Assembly: GCA_025765595.1 (NCBI GenBank)
Contig: JAIVFH010000086.1
Span: 1 to 64,000, forward strand
Direction: 5' to 3'
DNA length: 64,000 bases
Origin: Obelidium mucronatum
Taxonomy: Eukaryota; Chytridiomycota; Chytridiomycetes; Chytridiales; Chytriomycetaceae
Part shown: in pieces, positions 13,263 to 26,182 of the stretch
How the letters are laid out: each line of letters opens with the position of its first letter
How positions within the stretch are numbered: position 1 is the stretch's first letter
Program-made: the position numbers and the translations under genes
Notes under the pieces: generated by a model
What the model saw: only the letters and a program-made list of their open reading frames with translations
Told to the model about the DNA's origin: nothing
Database searches by the model: none

Positions 13263-13974
13263 AGAAGAGAAGTGTGTTTGCGTGGAAAATTTGAAACTAA
13301 TTTGGGCTGATCAAACACTGGCCAGTCCGCAACACGGCAGGTGCGCGCTTCGGATGCCGATCGTCTCGCTGTTGAGTCTTCTACACTTCTTCTTTTCTCC
13401 TTCGCTGTTTTTACTGCACTCTTGTACTCCTCCTGCTTCCACCGTCCCTCGGCTCATCTCTATCTCATATCACACCACACTTCACATGGACTCACTAAAT
13501 CATGAATCATCACTGCTTTTGGACCCTCAGCATGTCCCGGCGGTGGGTGTCTACTCCAATTTCCAAGGAGGCTTGTGCGTCTTAAATTTTAATTCTCTTC
13601 AATTCTTAAATAACAAGCAATTCTGGGATCGATTAGATTTAAGAATTGATAGAGAATTTATGTACTAACTCTTCATGTCCTTGGGGGAAACAAGTAACAG
13701 CTTCAAAATTCTTTTTCAATAATGGTTCAACGACACTCAAAGAAATTAGGGTTTCAAATCCTTATCACATCAGCAAGAGGTGTCTTATGTGGCCATTTCA
13801 TTTTTCATTGTTTTCGAATTTTTCTATCAAGGGTCTAATTATATAGATAAAAGGTGGGGATAAAGAAAAAAAGAGACATAGAGTTGTAGGGGGGGAGTGA
13901 TATAACTGGTGATGTGAGTACAGTGGGAGAGATCGGGGAAAAGAAATGAATACAAAAAATACAAAAAAAGTCTC
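13263..13974. other. Spacer between the tandem GT genes
   Basis: This 712-bp gap separates the 3' end of GT-B (13975) from the start of GT-A (13262). It must hold the GT-B 3' UTR and the GT-A promoter. The part next to GT-A (about 13370-13480) is pyrimidine-rich, as in many fungal promoters. I see no convincing ORF or RNA gene in it. Confidence 0.5.
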
Positions 13975-16900
13975 TCAACACTTGCGCGAGTACAGCTCTC
14001 CCAGCCACAACACCTGCTCATGCTCCCGACAATACCTCGAAATAGAAAACACAGACTGCGTTTTAAGTCCAAACAGTTCACCAAGCCGTTCCCTCATTTG
14101 CCCAACTTCCGGGTCCATAATCCGTTCTTCAAGTGCTTCAGGTCCTCGCGCAATCAATTCTTGAATCCCGGGAGAATCAGTTCTCGAAGGATCTACAAAC
14201 GTATCCAATCCATTCGCCATAGCAAACACTTGAAGCTGACCAAGCGCCAATTGCCTTGATCGCGACGGTGGAACAATCGCACCATAAAGAGCACCCGTTT
14301 TCAAATCTGAAATAACTTCCAACGAGCCACCAACGTTTGTACAAACAACCGGTAACCCACAGAGCCCCGCTTCACCAATCGCCAACGGCAAACCCTCCGT
14401 AATTGAAGAGTTTACAAAGATCCAACCGGTGGGGAGAACCAACGATGGGTTCCCGAGTCCCTTCAAAATCACGTTTGATTCCAAATTCAGTTCCTTGATG
14501 GCCATTCGGCAGGCCAAGGTATACGCCATGTCTACTTCAGGTGATCCGTATACATGGAGTTGGTAACTCTTGAGTTTGAACTCATGGACGACGTGGTACG
14601 CGGCCTTGATTGCATTCATGACGTCTTTGAGAGGAGAAATGTGGGACAACATGACTGCGGTTGGTGTCTTTCGTGCGAGTTCTCTTTTGATGCTGAATCG
14701 TTTCAAGTTCATTCCATTCAATACAGCCGAACATTTCGAATGTAAGGCAACTCGTTCGAACTCGTTCATGTATTTTCCTGTTTTTCAAGCATTTTGGAAG
14801 TTTAGTGGTCCAAATAACAAATATCTACGAAAAAAACAATAAATACCTCCAGCCAAATGCGCCGCCCACATGACATTCTGAATATTCGTACAAGGTGTAA
14901 CATAATCCGCCCTGTTATAAATCAACCGCGTACACAGCCTTGTCAAACCAATAAACCCAATCTGCGTAAACACCGGCATCCCATCCCTACAAAGCGCATA
15001 CATCCTCTCTCTAAAAAGCATCCCATGATCCCACACAATCACAGAAGACCCATAAATCACTTTCGAAATAACCGCAATCAGCGACTGCGTCCCGTGATGC
15101 GACACATGGATAACAGGGACCTTGGGGATCTCTTTACTCAGAATCAACAAGAGCCTCGACGTGAGTGTGAAAAGCATACTTATATGCGCCAGCGTCGGGC
15201 TTTCATGTTTCAACAACTGATGCGCCTTTTCCATCTCTTTCGCCTTTTTCAAAAAGAGTTTCATCCAGACACGTTGAGTCAACGGGTGATTCCAAGACAA
15301 CTTCCAATCATGTGTTCGAAAGTATTTATACAATGACACAATCATATGTTCATCGTGTTGGATCCGGGAGCTATCCAAATCCTGCGTCATGATTGCTTCC
15401 ACAAGTTGTTTCACCAACGGCACAAACACGGCCGCTACAACCGCGTCCGTCGTCTTGTTTGCACGGACCCGCAAATCCCCAAACGCTGTCGTCTTGTAAA
15501 AGTTTTCCATGGGGCTTCCCAAGTCGTTGTCAAAGATTGGCAGGTAAATGATGGCTTTGATGTTCTTTTCGATTTGGTAGTCCTTTTTTTCGAGCTCCAT
15601 TTCGGCGATTTCGGCGATGGCTGTCCAGCGCACGCTGGCGAGGGAGTCAACGACATCGCGACGGCAGGATCCGACGCCGCCGCCGCCCGTGGGCCATGTT
15701 CCGCTGTCCAAACAAATCGCTTCTAACGTGTCTTCTTGATTCACGCTGCCGCCATCAAACTGATCAAAGGAAGATATATTCTCGCTGTCCCCACCGTTCC
15801 CCATGATCAATAAATCAGAGAAGCGAATCTGCAAGCGGGTCCGGGTGGCGGGTTTATCTGCTACGTACAAGACGTTATTCAGGTGATCCCTGTTCTCCTC
15901 CAAATACCGGACCGCGTCGCTGGATTTCCCAGTGAATCGGAGTTTCCAATACATTGTCAAGGCGGGTTCCTTGCGTAGAATGGTTTGGTCCAAGATCCGC
16001 GCAAAGACGCCCGGGATTTTTCCGGCGCGCCAGGTTGCCCAGAGGATATCGCGTTGGTAGCGGGTCACGTAAGGGGTGGGGGTGCAGTATTCGATTTTTT
16101 GGAGGTTGAGGAAGAAGGGGAAGTGGGTACGGTTGAATTCGTAGCGGCGGTGCGCGTTGAGGTCGCGGGTGAGGAGTTCGCAGCTGTCGTAAATGTTTTT
16201 GGGGGGTGGGAGTTTCATGATTCCGTAGTGGTCGTCTTGAAATGAAAAAAAAAGCATTTAATACTATGAAGCGTCTAAAGGAAGTGAAGATGAAGATATT
16301 ACCCAAGATTTCTGGAGGTGTGGGGATCTCATCTCTTGACGAAATAGCATTCAAAGATACCAAAACAGTTTGGGCTCCAGTCGTATCCAAAACAGTTCGC
16401 GTAACAACATGCTTCGGATGCGAGTAATCATACTTGATCAAAAGATTCGTTCCCGAGACACCATCACAATATTTAACAGTCCACGGCTGAAGCGGCGCCT
16501 CGGAATCCGAAAACGGTGCATACTCAACCGCCAACTTCCACGCTGGATTATCCCTTCTCGTGAAAATCGCGCGACTCGGAGTCTTGCTCACCAACGGAAG
16601 GTTATACCCAAACTCCACAAGAATCACAACATCCGCCTTGGACACCTTATTCTTCCTCTTCAATTCCGCTAATCGAATCAACCCCAACAAGGGCCCATTC
16701 GTGTAAAACCTGTGCACCTCTGTCGACTCCTTATACAGCTTCAACGAATCCGACGGAACTTCATGATCAAACACCAATCTACTATCCGGAAACTTATCAT
16801 CCACAGCATTAAACGTATACACATGCATCTTGACAACAGCGCCCGCGGGACTCAAAAATTTTTCATGCACAAGCCGAAGCGCATCGCGAGACTTCTCGAC

Positions 16901-19900
16901 CAAAACTCTTGCCGTTGGTTTATCAGAGTCTTTGGGGGTCCAGTCTTTGGGTTTCCCGCCCGCGTATCGAATCAAATCCAAGTATACAGATTTGGTGTCC
17001 AAACTCTCTCTGTTAAGGCCGCTGCTGCTTGTTCCGCGGGTGTTGTTCTCGTGAGGTCGTACAAGCGCTGTTGTAGCTACATCGGCGCCTTCCAAGACTT
17101 CAATGCGGTCTAGGATCGAGTCTTTGAAGTGGTGGATTCTGGATATCCCGAGCTCGGATCTGCGTTGGAAGTCTGCAATGACTTGGCTGCGGCGGAAGAG
17201 GAGCAGTTGGTTGATTTGATCAAACATTGTTTGATTGAAACTGTGTAAAAGACACAAGGGGGCGCGGGTGATGAGGGGTAAGTGGGCGACTTCTCTGGAG
17301 AAGGAGGTGTCGCAGGTGATTGCAAAGTAATAGACTGCGAAATGGACGTTGATTGTGTCGGAAAGTTTTCCGAGGACGGAGCGGCCGATTACTGTGTTGT
17401 GGCGTTGAAGTGTGACATTGATGCCGTCGCAGTTGGCTGCGAAGGATGAAATGCGGGATGTCATGATGGACATGAGGATGCAGTGTTCCATGATTACGTT
17501 TAGAGGCGCATAGTTTTTATCGGGCTTGAATAATAATCGCTGCAACTTGCCCACAAGGGTGGTAGGTGCCAAGTTGCAGAGCCCAAGTGCATGCTGTTTT
17601 GCTTTTGCAGAATCGTCGGCTGAAGCCAACGAGTTCCATTCCTTGGCTATCGCAATCAGGAATTTACGTTCCTCGTCAGTAAAATGGCCACCTCCCCAAT
17701 ATCTGTTGATATCCACTCCAAAAGACGAACACTTTGACACTTCAAATTCGCTGTTGGATATAATTTTGGCGCAGTGAAGAGCATTTGCGGAACCAAGCTC
17801 CCGACGAATCCGATGCGGCAAATCGGTAGTGTTTCCCCAACACATGTTCAACAAAACCTCCATCACGCACGCCCTTGAATGAGTCCATCCCAATTCCTCG
17901 GAAAGCTCATGAACAATACTCTCGCATAGCATCATGGCCTTCTCAGAGTCACTCACTTTCGAAATGCGCGAAACAAAAATCTCCAGTACATTGTCGCCGC
18001 TCTCATTGCCCGATTTCGCCGCGATCGCAGAGTATTCCACGCCACCGGCCTCCAGAACCCCAGGTACCTCTCTAATAACCAAAAGACCTGACCCAAACCA
18101 TTGAATTCCGAGCTGAAGGACTAGAATCAAGTCATTTGATGAAGCTGCAAGCGCGTCAATCAGTTGAGCGGTGCTAATGGCGTGTTCAAAGAGACGAAGG
18201 CATTCCAACCCCACAGGCGAGTGCTGAGAACACTGTTTGAAGGTATCTTTTTGTTCCAACAATTGCTTCGCGTATAGGCTGCGTTGGTTGCGGGTAAAGT
18301 CGTTGGACTTGTAACCCACCGCTCTTTGCCCTGAAGTTCTCAAACTAGGACCTAATAAAAAAAATCGAGTCAGAAATGAGTCAGGAAAGGAAAGAGTAAT
18401 AAGGAAAGCAGGCGATGGAAACAAACCGATAGAGATATCATAATACGGCGACCTCGTCCTCTCTCTAAACCGAACAACCAAACAACAAATCGCAAAACCC
18501 CAACACCCCAACCCGGTAGCCAAAAGCGAATAAGTCTGATCCCCCATGACACCTATCAGAGTCGATGAAACAACCAACCCAACAAAAATCGAACCCGCCA
18601 AAAACTTGTTCAACAAGTGCTCATCCACCGTAACAAACATCTTGTTGAAAAGCCCCACCAAAAGCCCCGTCAAATTGACGCATGCAGTTGAATATGTCCA
18701 AAACACTGAATACACGGTTCCTGAGAAATACGCATAGATCCCAGTGAGACTGGAAACGAAAACAAACACCGCCAAAACGCGGATCGCGAAGCCTTTTAGT
18801 TCGATACGGTAAATGTTGTCGGTGTATTCTTGGTAATCGCGGATCAGGTCTTGGGGGTCGTCGACGGCTGTTAGGTTCGCGTATTTGAAGTTGTTGATTC
18901 GTTCAGAGCATGAAGCGATAGTTAACTCGAGGAACCCGGATGCTAAGAGTAAGTAGATTGTTGCAAATGCCATTCCAGCACCGTTGATGTTTTCGATACT
19001 TGATGTGACACCGCCAGTTCCAAAGAGAATCGCGAATTTGTCAATGAAGATAATGACAAAGTACAAGAAACCAAAGACGATTGCAGGAGCTTCAAGTTGA
19101 AAAAGCCTGGAAAAAAGAGCATCAATTTAGAAGGAAAAAAAAGAAATAAACGCTGAATTTCTAATACTCACAAAGCCCCGCGATTGACTTTATCAACTTG
19201 ATACTTTTTAGCCAAAGTCTCTACTCCTTGCTTCGCCAACGCATCCCACTCTGCCGAGAACATTTTGACGCTTACCCGGCGCAACAGCGCTCCGCTGCAT
19301 AAACCAAGTCATCAACGGCCGCTCCCACTTGAACTGCTCGATCCGCTCCTTGATCCTCACATCCATCCCCACCACCGGATTCTTCAGCGCATTCTCAAGA
19401 CGATCTGAAAACCACTCGGTCGCGCTTCGTTCCCACTGCCGCAGCTTGCGATCCATCTCCTCTGGACTCTCGGTCTCATCCTTGACAGGGCCTCTTGACC
19501 ACAGATTCATAGGATTTGAGGATATAGTCTTTGGAAGTGAGTTTCACGGCTGACTGGCCACGCGAGGTATTCTTTTGCGATTTGACTGTATTTGAAGAAC
19601 ATGAAGCAGGTTGTTAACGCCATGACTCCGAGGTAGAGGCCCCACACGACTTTCGGGTATCTGTCGTCGATAAGCGCGAAGCGGGATAGGATGGGGGATA
19701 TCATGAGACAGGCGATACTTTGGATACAGACTAACTGGGCCAGGGGATTTGTAGAATGCAATGGCTGGGTCTCGGAATGCAACGAGGACAGCGTACATGA
19801 TCATGTAGAGGCCGAAAATCATGGATGAGATGGCACCCAGGGCAATGAGGAGCCAGTCGTGGGATACAGCCAAGAAGATGGATGCGGCTACCAAGATGGC

Positions 19901-22900
19901 AACAAAGATCAGGAATGATATGGAGGCAACGAGGCGGTGCGATACAGCCACAATCATTACGGTTAAACTCATTTGGTAGAAGTAGAAGGACATTGTTCTT
20001 CCGAAACTGTTCATCAATGCACCGACAAATGGGAAACTCACTGTGATGATACCAAATTTTGAACATGACGTTTGACAACAGAGGTAGATAACATACCTAA
20101 CAAAGCAATAGACGCGGCTTGAAGAGTAATAGTATCCATTCGATTACTAAAAAACAACCCACTGGACAGAGTCGCATTCATGACGATATCAATCAGAATC
20201 GGGTAAATGTAAATATAAGAATTCGCAATCATTCGTCCCATTTTGAAATCCAAGTTTTGATGCTGATCTTCAACGACTTCAGATGGTTCAATTTCCACCA
20301 CCTGCCTTCTCGGCAGCACGCATCTTTTGCCGCTGTGCTCTATGGAATCGGTGCGCCAACTGCAGACTTGACAGACAGAATATATCCTGAAGAGTTGATT
20401 GAGTCGTGGCCATTTCGAGACATACAGCTACTTGATCGTGTTCTGGAAGAATTTGGGTAGACATGGTTGTGATTGCGAGATCTAGTTCCATGTATGCACA
20501 GCGGCGACAAGCTTTCCGGATTGTGAATGCAAGGCAACAAAGCGCGTAGCTGAATTCGCGATCCCCATGATCCACAAACGTTCGCAATAGTTTCTCCATC
20601 ACCGCGCACATTTGAGATACATTGTTGAGACCTGCGCTGGATCGTGTTTGTCGACCAAAATATTCAACGAGTTCTTCCTCAGGCCAAGTTGGTTGGTGTG
20701 TATTTCTTTTCCAGCATGTTTAACATGGTGTCGAAAAATGCTTTTGAGGAGTGCGGTTAAGGGTGTGGGGTGTTGGACTTTTTTTTTTCATTAAGATTAT
20801 TCTTACCTTCTTGAGTAACCAGCAAAAACTCGACACAATCGTTCACATATAGTGCAACTGACTTCAAGTATTCCGCCTCTCCCGGGGTAGCAGCCGTGCC
20901 TTCAATCGATTGAATCACGCTCCCAGAATTTCGCACAAACGAGAGCATTTTCGACCGATAAGTTGATTTGATTTCATGTACTACTCGGATAGGTACCGGG
21001 ATTTTAAATTCCGTGTTTTTGTCCTTTTGGGCACTGGAAGCAGGTAAGAAACTCTATAAAATAAGAATAACAACAAAAAAAAAAGACTGCACCAAACAAG
21101 CGCCTCCAGAATAGCGCATACTCCATGCGAATACCCAACATGTTTCATGAATGAATGCAAAACCACTTCTTCCAGCGACGGATGGCCGTCTGAAACAAAA
21201 ATATACAGTTTCCCATCGCGTTCCTCCGTCAAGGACCAAATCGGATCATATTCAATACCCTCAGATTTATCTTTGGGTATAAACGCGACTTTTGTTCCAT
21301 ACCACACTGAAATAACATCCTTGCGTAACCCGTTGATAAGAATTTGCAGAGACTCAACAGCTTGCCGTTGAATAGCTGGATCCAATAATGAAAGCAGCCA
21401 TTTCGCTGACCGCGTTGTCGAGGCCGGATCCATGAGTTCATCGAAAAGAGCCATCATTTTCAAGAAGGGTGCGGAAAACGCTTCCGTGTCAGTTCCCAAA
21501 TCATTATTGTAACGTGCTGCGAAAAGCAGATTTTTCGCCTTCAGATCCCATAGAACTTTAAGCACCAGATTCCCTAGTGCCGCTTGTCGGACAGGGTTGA
21601 CGGCGACGCCCATGTGCTTATGCTGAATCCCGACCTTCTTTTGTGCGAAATCGAGTGGGAATACTTGGCCATGAACGCCTTTGATGAGATCTGTGACGCA
21701 CGTCTCGGCGGCTTCGTCAAACAAGTCCAAACCAAATGCAAGATGAGGTTCAGGGAATTCAGCACGTTCATAGAGACACGGAGCATAATCATGAGGTTTG
21801 AGACCGGAGAATAAAACGTTGAATTGTTTCCAGAATTCACTGGATGTTTTGAGTTTTGATAGAACGAGACTAAAGTGAGATTGATTGACGCGGGTTGGTT
21901 GGAATCCTTGTTTTATCAGGTTGGTGTATGTTTTTTCAGCGAGGCGGTGGAAGGAAAGGACGGGAGGTGCAGTGGATATTTCCAGCATGTCTGTAGCCAC
22001 TTCTAGCATTCTATTTGGCTGTTTTCGTTTGTTTGTTTGTGGGATTCAGTATTGTCGTGTATGAATATGATACAGCATATCGATACGCACAGCAATATCA
22101 TAAACGGAATCCATGGCAGACGAAGTTGATATCCAAAACTTGAATCCATTACCAGTATAGAATTTGATGATATGATTTCGCGTGTGGAATGGGATAGTTG
22201 CTTCCACACACTCGATGCAAAAGACTCCGAAATCTTTCCGAAATCCAATTTCCGCCTTGAGAAGCTTCATTTGCTTTTCAAAAATTGCTCGATCGGCACT
22301 ATGTCGATAGAGAGAGAGAGAGAGAGAGTTAGAGGACGGATTGGAGATGTATGAAAGAAAAGGAAATGAATACACCGCCTTCGGCGGTAGATAAAGAAAG
22401 AAATGAAAAAAGAAAACACCGCCTTCGGCGGTAGATCCGCCTTCGGCGGTAGATCAGCCTTCGGCAGTATCACTCACTTTAAACTAATCTTGACATCGCC
22501 ATTCAAATCCAAAAGTGCATTCGTCAAAATGACACCATTAATAACATCTCTTAAGTGATCCCACCCAATCAAAGCAAATTCATCCACCAAAAGTACAACA
22601 GGAGCTTGAGTAAAAATCCAAGTTTCACGAAGAGCCTTAAACAACTGCTTCAACTGAAGATCAAGATCGGAGCACTCTTTTTCAGCGTCTACACAATGAG
22701 AGAAAAAGAAACCACTCATTGCCATATCGAGGGTCTTGAAATCCTCCATAATTTGATCTAGCATAAAGATTGCAAAAGTTGCGAGACCCAAGTGACTCCT
22801 TTTTGCAAGATATAGCTTCCAGAGAGTAAGGACGTTTACTTCCGCAATTTGGTATTTCGTCCTGGAAGCGAGGACGCGGCGCAGACGGTGGATGGGAGTG

Positions 22901-23521
22901 TAGTCATCGTCGTGCTGGGTGTTGATGAAAAACCAAGAAATGTCAACGTCAATCTAGAAGTGTTTGGGTAACAAGCCACCTCAAAGTTCCCCAGCGAAGC
23001 GCGCGCATAGTCCATGATGCCCAGGAAGCTCTTTATGCGCGACTTGTTTTTCCTGCCGGAAGCGACGGACGCGCGCGTGCTTCCTTCCCTGTCTCTGAGG
23101 GAGAACGACTTGCGCTGCGAGCCCGAGCCCGAATGCGAGGGTAGTGCGAGCCCGAGCCGATGTTCGACAGCGAGTCGTTTGCGGCCAGATCGACCAGGTC
23201 GTCCAGCGGCAGCACGAGCAGGTCGACGGGGTCCCACGCCTCGCTCTGCAGCAGGTCCTTCAGCTGGTTCGAGTCCGCCGCGTCCGGACGAAACACGGCG
23301 AACGAGGCGCAGGCGGCGCCGGCGAACGCCTGGCCGAAGAACTTGTCGTCGTCCTCGGGGTCCTTCGAGGTGTCCTTGTCTCTGCCGTCCTTCTCCTTGA
23401 ACAGCGACAGCGACGCCAGCGACGCAAAGCTGGACGACCGCGAGCTGCCGTCGAACGAAAGCAGCCGCGTGCGGCGCGGCGACGGCGCGCGGCTGTCGTC
23501 CTTTTCCTTTTCCTTCGTCAT
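13975..23521 (-). CDS. GT-B: giant membrane PelF-like GT4 glycosyltransferase (tandem copy 2)
   Basis: This paralogue of GT-A has the same order of regions and most of the same intron positions. The last two exons (about 16239-14847 and 14769-13975) are intact. They carry SGTWPTGGGGVGSCRRD, HVSHHGTQSL, WDHGMLFRERM and the EX7E motif ITEGLPLAIGEAG. The membrane region spans about 20.3-18.4 kb. It has two introns that GT-A lacks (22019-22090 and 19107-19171) and lacks one that GT-A has. Frame corrections are needed near 20681, 20315, 19733, 19551 and 19270 (all +1), and near 23130 in a GC-rich stretch of exon 1 (-1 or +2). Start ATG at 23521 is chosen because exon 1 aligns with GT-A in its conserved FFGQ.FA.AACASFAVFRPD stretch. 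Function is inferred as for GT-A; the two copies may be redundant or expressed at different stages. Confidence 0.75.
22374..22465 (-). repeat. Intronic cluster of GNA-loop hairpin palindromes in GT-B
   Basis: Four units lie in the intron 22299-22477, which is at the same gene position as the hairpin-bearing intron of GT-A: 22374-22388, 22418-22432, 22437-22450 and a shorter one at 22457-22465. Three keep the full CCGCC/GGCGG stem with a GAA loop in transcript sense. The spacing differs from GT-A, so units have been gained or lost since the duplication. Confidence 0.85.
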
Positions 23522-25200
23522 TTTGGGGAAAAATTATATTTCAATTTGATGTGCGCTGTGATTTAATCAAACGTTGCCAATGCCAACAACACATCCACTG
23601 CTGCGTGCACACTCGTGCAAAACTGATCTGTATTCTGATCTGATTCAATCGGGGAAGCTGCAGCTGCTCCCAGGCTTCTTGGCAGATCAGCGGTTGAGTA
23701 ACCATTGGCTTGACGGTGCTTCAACAACATTCATCCGCAAGCCAATGTACATCAATTTATAGCGCTCTAAAGGTAAGGCTCCAATGAGTTTGACTTGCTG
23801 CAGCAATCTTACACGCTTTTTTCTTGATTTGGCATCATGTATTTCAAGTTGAGGTGGCAACTATAAGCCACAGATACTGTATCGCAAAGACACATACGAC
23901 CTTAGACACATGCATGCAATAATGCTTGCAATCTCAAATTCCTGAAAGCACCTCAATCGCAAAACTGTCAATTCAACGTCAAAACTAGCCTGCCATACTA
24001 AATGGGACTCTCATTTAACTCTTTGAATTGATTAATTGTGTCTGATGCGTCTGACTTCTTGGCCACCACATGTCAACACATTCTTCCAATTATTAAATTG
24101 AATTTATTTCAGAAATAAAACCAACGAATTAGTTTATTTACATGAAGCAAAAACACTGACTGTTTCTGTCCTATATCTCACATCATTGCTTTGAAAACTG
24201 GTTCACTTTAACAGAGTGTAGCAAATTGAAATTTCTACGCTCTATTAATTACGCTTTTATCTTGTAGTTACACTGTTGGCTGTGGGTGGAGTGGCGCGAT
24301 AGCCCTTTTTGGGTGGTTTTGTTACACTTTTTAAGATTTCTAATTTATAGATTTGATTATAGTCCTGAATACTAGATATGTTGCTGGAGTTATTGACGTC
24401 TTGTTGACATCGGTGAATGCAACCACTTTCGAACATAAAGCCATTTGCACTTGCCACCCATCTGATCGACTATTCAAACTCATTACGCTTTCCAAGTTAT
24501 ACATATGCAATCAAAATCTGTGAGTGGTTGGTTTTCGGCTTAAGGTCCTCTCACCTCATCCGAAAACGTTGAGACTCAGCGGTTTCCAATGAATACCGAT
24601 TAAGTCACGGACGTATTTTTAAGTTTCTGAAACAGACCGAGCTCTAGTTTGCCCGCATTTATGGAGCCTGCTCATCACAGCGTCGCGTTTCAGATGACCA
24701 GAAGTCACAAAGCAGTCTCCGACAAATAGACTGTTTCGAAAATTAAATAAAATATTTAGAGGAAGTATTTGCAGTAACTGCTGATCTCTGTATTTGATGG
24801 GGGTCTTCTCATCTGTCGCACTGCAGTGCAGACCGAGTTGGCTAGGGAGGCCACCCCGCACGCTCGCTGACACTCTCTAAAACATATTAACTATAGTTTA
24901 TTTTGTCGAAGCCATTGTGTGCAGCTGCTGAGGGCCTTGAGATGCTGATGGTGTAGTCAGGGCACTTTGCTCCAAAATGTGAGAAATACTTTTCCCACAC
25001 AAACAACAACAAGAACACAAACCAAGCTGTTTTCAACTTTGAAAAGCGCATTAGAACCGCAGCAACGCGTTTGATAGGTTTGCAATAATCTCCGACGCGT
25101 TCTGAAGTGTGGTTACCCTGTTTCCGGTACAAGTTCAGATTTCAAGTACCCGCCACCAAAAATTGTCCGAACTGTCAAATATCTGAAAAAAAGCTGAAAA
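23522..25200. other. Gene-poor region upstream of GT-B
   Basis: No ORF longer than about 85 codons with coding character was found here, and no tRNA-like A/B box pair. The first few hundred bases presumably contain the GT-B promoter. The rest is AT-rich and unremarkable by eye. Confidence 0.5.
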
Positions 25201-25203
25201 AGG

Positions 25204-25210
25204 TATAAAT
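25204..25210 (+). promoter_or_regulatory. TATA box with pyrimidine-rich initiator, no assigned gene
   Basis: TATAAAT is followed about 25 bp later by a long CT-rich tract (about 25225-25285), the layout of a strong fungal RNA polymerase II promoter. Downstream there is only a 64-codon ORF (25409-25603) of uncertain meaning and degenerate repeats, so the transcript may be non-coding or the remnant of a lost gene or element. Confidence 0.55.
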
Positions 25211-25324
25211 AGGCAGCGTATTCCCCTCTTTTTTCATTTCACACTTCTTCTCTCCTTCAAAAACTCCTCCCTCCTCTCTCTCTCTTCAATACTTGGGAAC
25301 TGGAAGAAAAGCACCTCTATCCCA

Positions 25325-25660
25325 AACTACTTTCAGTCCGAGACTCTCTTCAACTCACCCGACAACTCAGTCAAAAAAAAATTCCTAAAAGGTGTAAAAG
25401 GTGTACTTTTGGGTCTCTATTTTTGCATTGGATGGGTTGAGTTGGAGTGTAAAGTGTTGTCTCCTGTCCTTCTCCTCTCCAAGACTCTCTTCAACTCACC
25501 GAGAACATTATCAAAGTGTTTTTGGTTGAGTCGTAGTGTAAAGGTTGTCTTCTTACTCCATACTTGCCTCTACGACTCCATCGAGAGCACAATCAAAAAG
25601 TAATGAATCCCCAAAAGGTGTTAAAGGTGTACTTTTGGGTTTCGATGATGTGTCTTTTTT
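25325..25660 (+). repeat. Degenerate direct repeats downstream of the orphan TATA box
   Basis: A 28-bp segment at 25387-25414 recurs at 25613-25640 with one mismatch; it contains the inverted pair AAAAG/CTTTT. A second motif, roughly GACTCTCTTCAACTCACC, occurs at about 25340 and 25483. Together they suggest two to three decayed copies of a unit of somewhat over 100 bp. Confidence 0.6.
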
Positions 25661-25749
25661 GGTGGAGATGGCAAAGTATCATTTTTTACACATTTGAATG
25701 ATATTTTTATTTTGGAAGGACGCGATCAAAAAGGTAATGGCGGGATTTT

Positions 25750-25814
25750 GGGTTCAGGGCCTCCTCGTGGCTCCCGCTGGTAACAGGGTTTCTCCCCTGG
25801 CTGACACTGAACCC
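25750..25814 (+). other. Foldable 65-nt element closed by an 8-bp stem
   Basis: GGGTTCAG (25750-25757) is exactly complementary to CTGAACCC (25807-25814). Inside, CAGGG (25784-25788) pairs with CCCTG (25795-25799), and a GCC/GGC stem lies just 5' of it, giving a three-way-junction shape. It is not a canonical tRNA: no anticodon arm or TPsiC box is visible. It could be a structured RNA, a transposon end, or chance. Confidence 0.35.
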
Positions 25815-26059
25815 TCCTTTGATTCTTGTTTACTTTTCTCTTTACTTTGTTTTTATTCTCAATAAAACTCGTTTGAATATAAATTCCGAAAATGCTTTCA
25901 TTGCTTTGCAACTGCTTTACACTGTGCCTTTCTCTCTTCTCGCGACGACACAGCTGCAGCAGCAGGGGATACACGACGCTGGCAACAGCCGATGCAAATG
26001 CGTCCGCCGAAGAGCACGCGGCGAAATTGCACTATTTACGGAAATTAGAATCAGCCAGT

Positions 26060-26104
26060 GAATTAGAATCACCTTGCCAGTGAATTAGAATCACCTTGCC
26101 AGTG
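26060..26104. repeat. Short tandem duplication
   Basis: A 22-bp segment (GAATTAGAATCACCTTGCCA plus GT) is present twice in succession, preceded by a partial third copy. It lies in the spacer beyond the 3' end of the Crinkler gene. Confidence 0.7.
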
Positions 26105-26182
26105 CAAACTAAATTTCGCACTCAAAATTGACAGTGTTCTTGTGTTAAAAATAATATAAGCTATATTCAAAATCATTAATCT

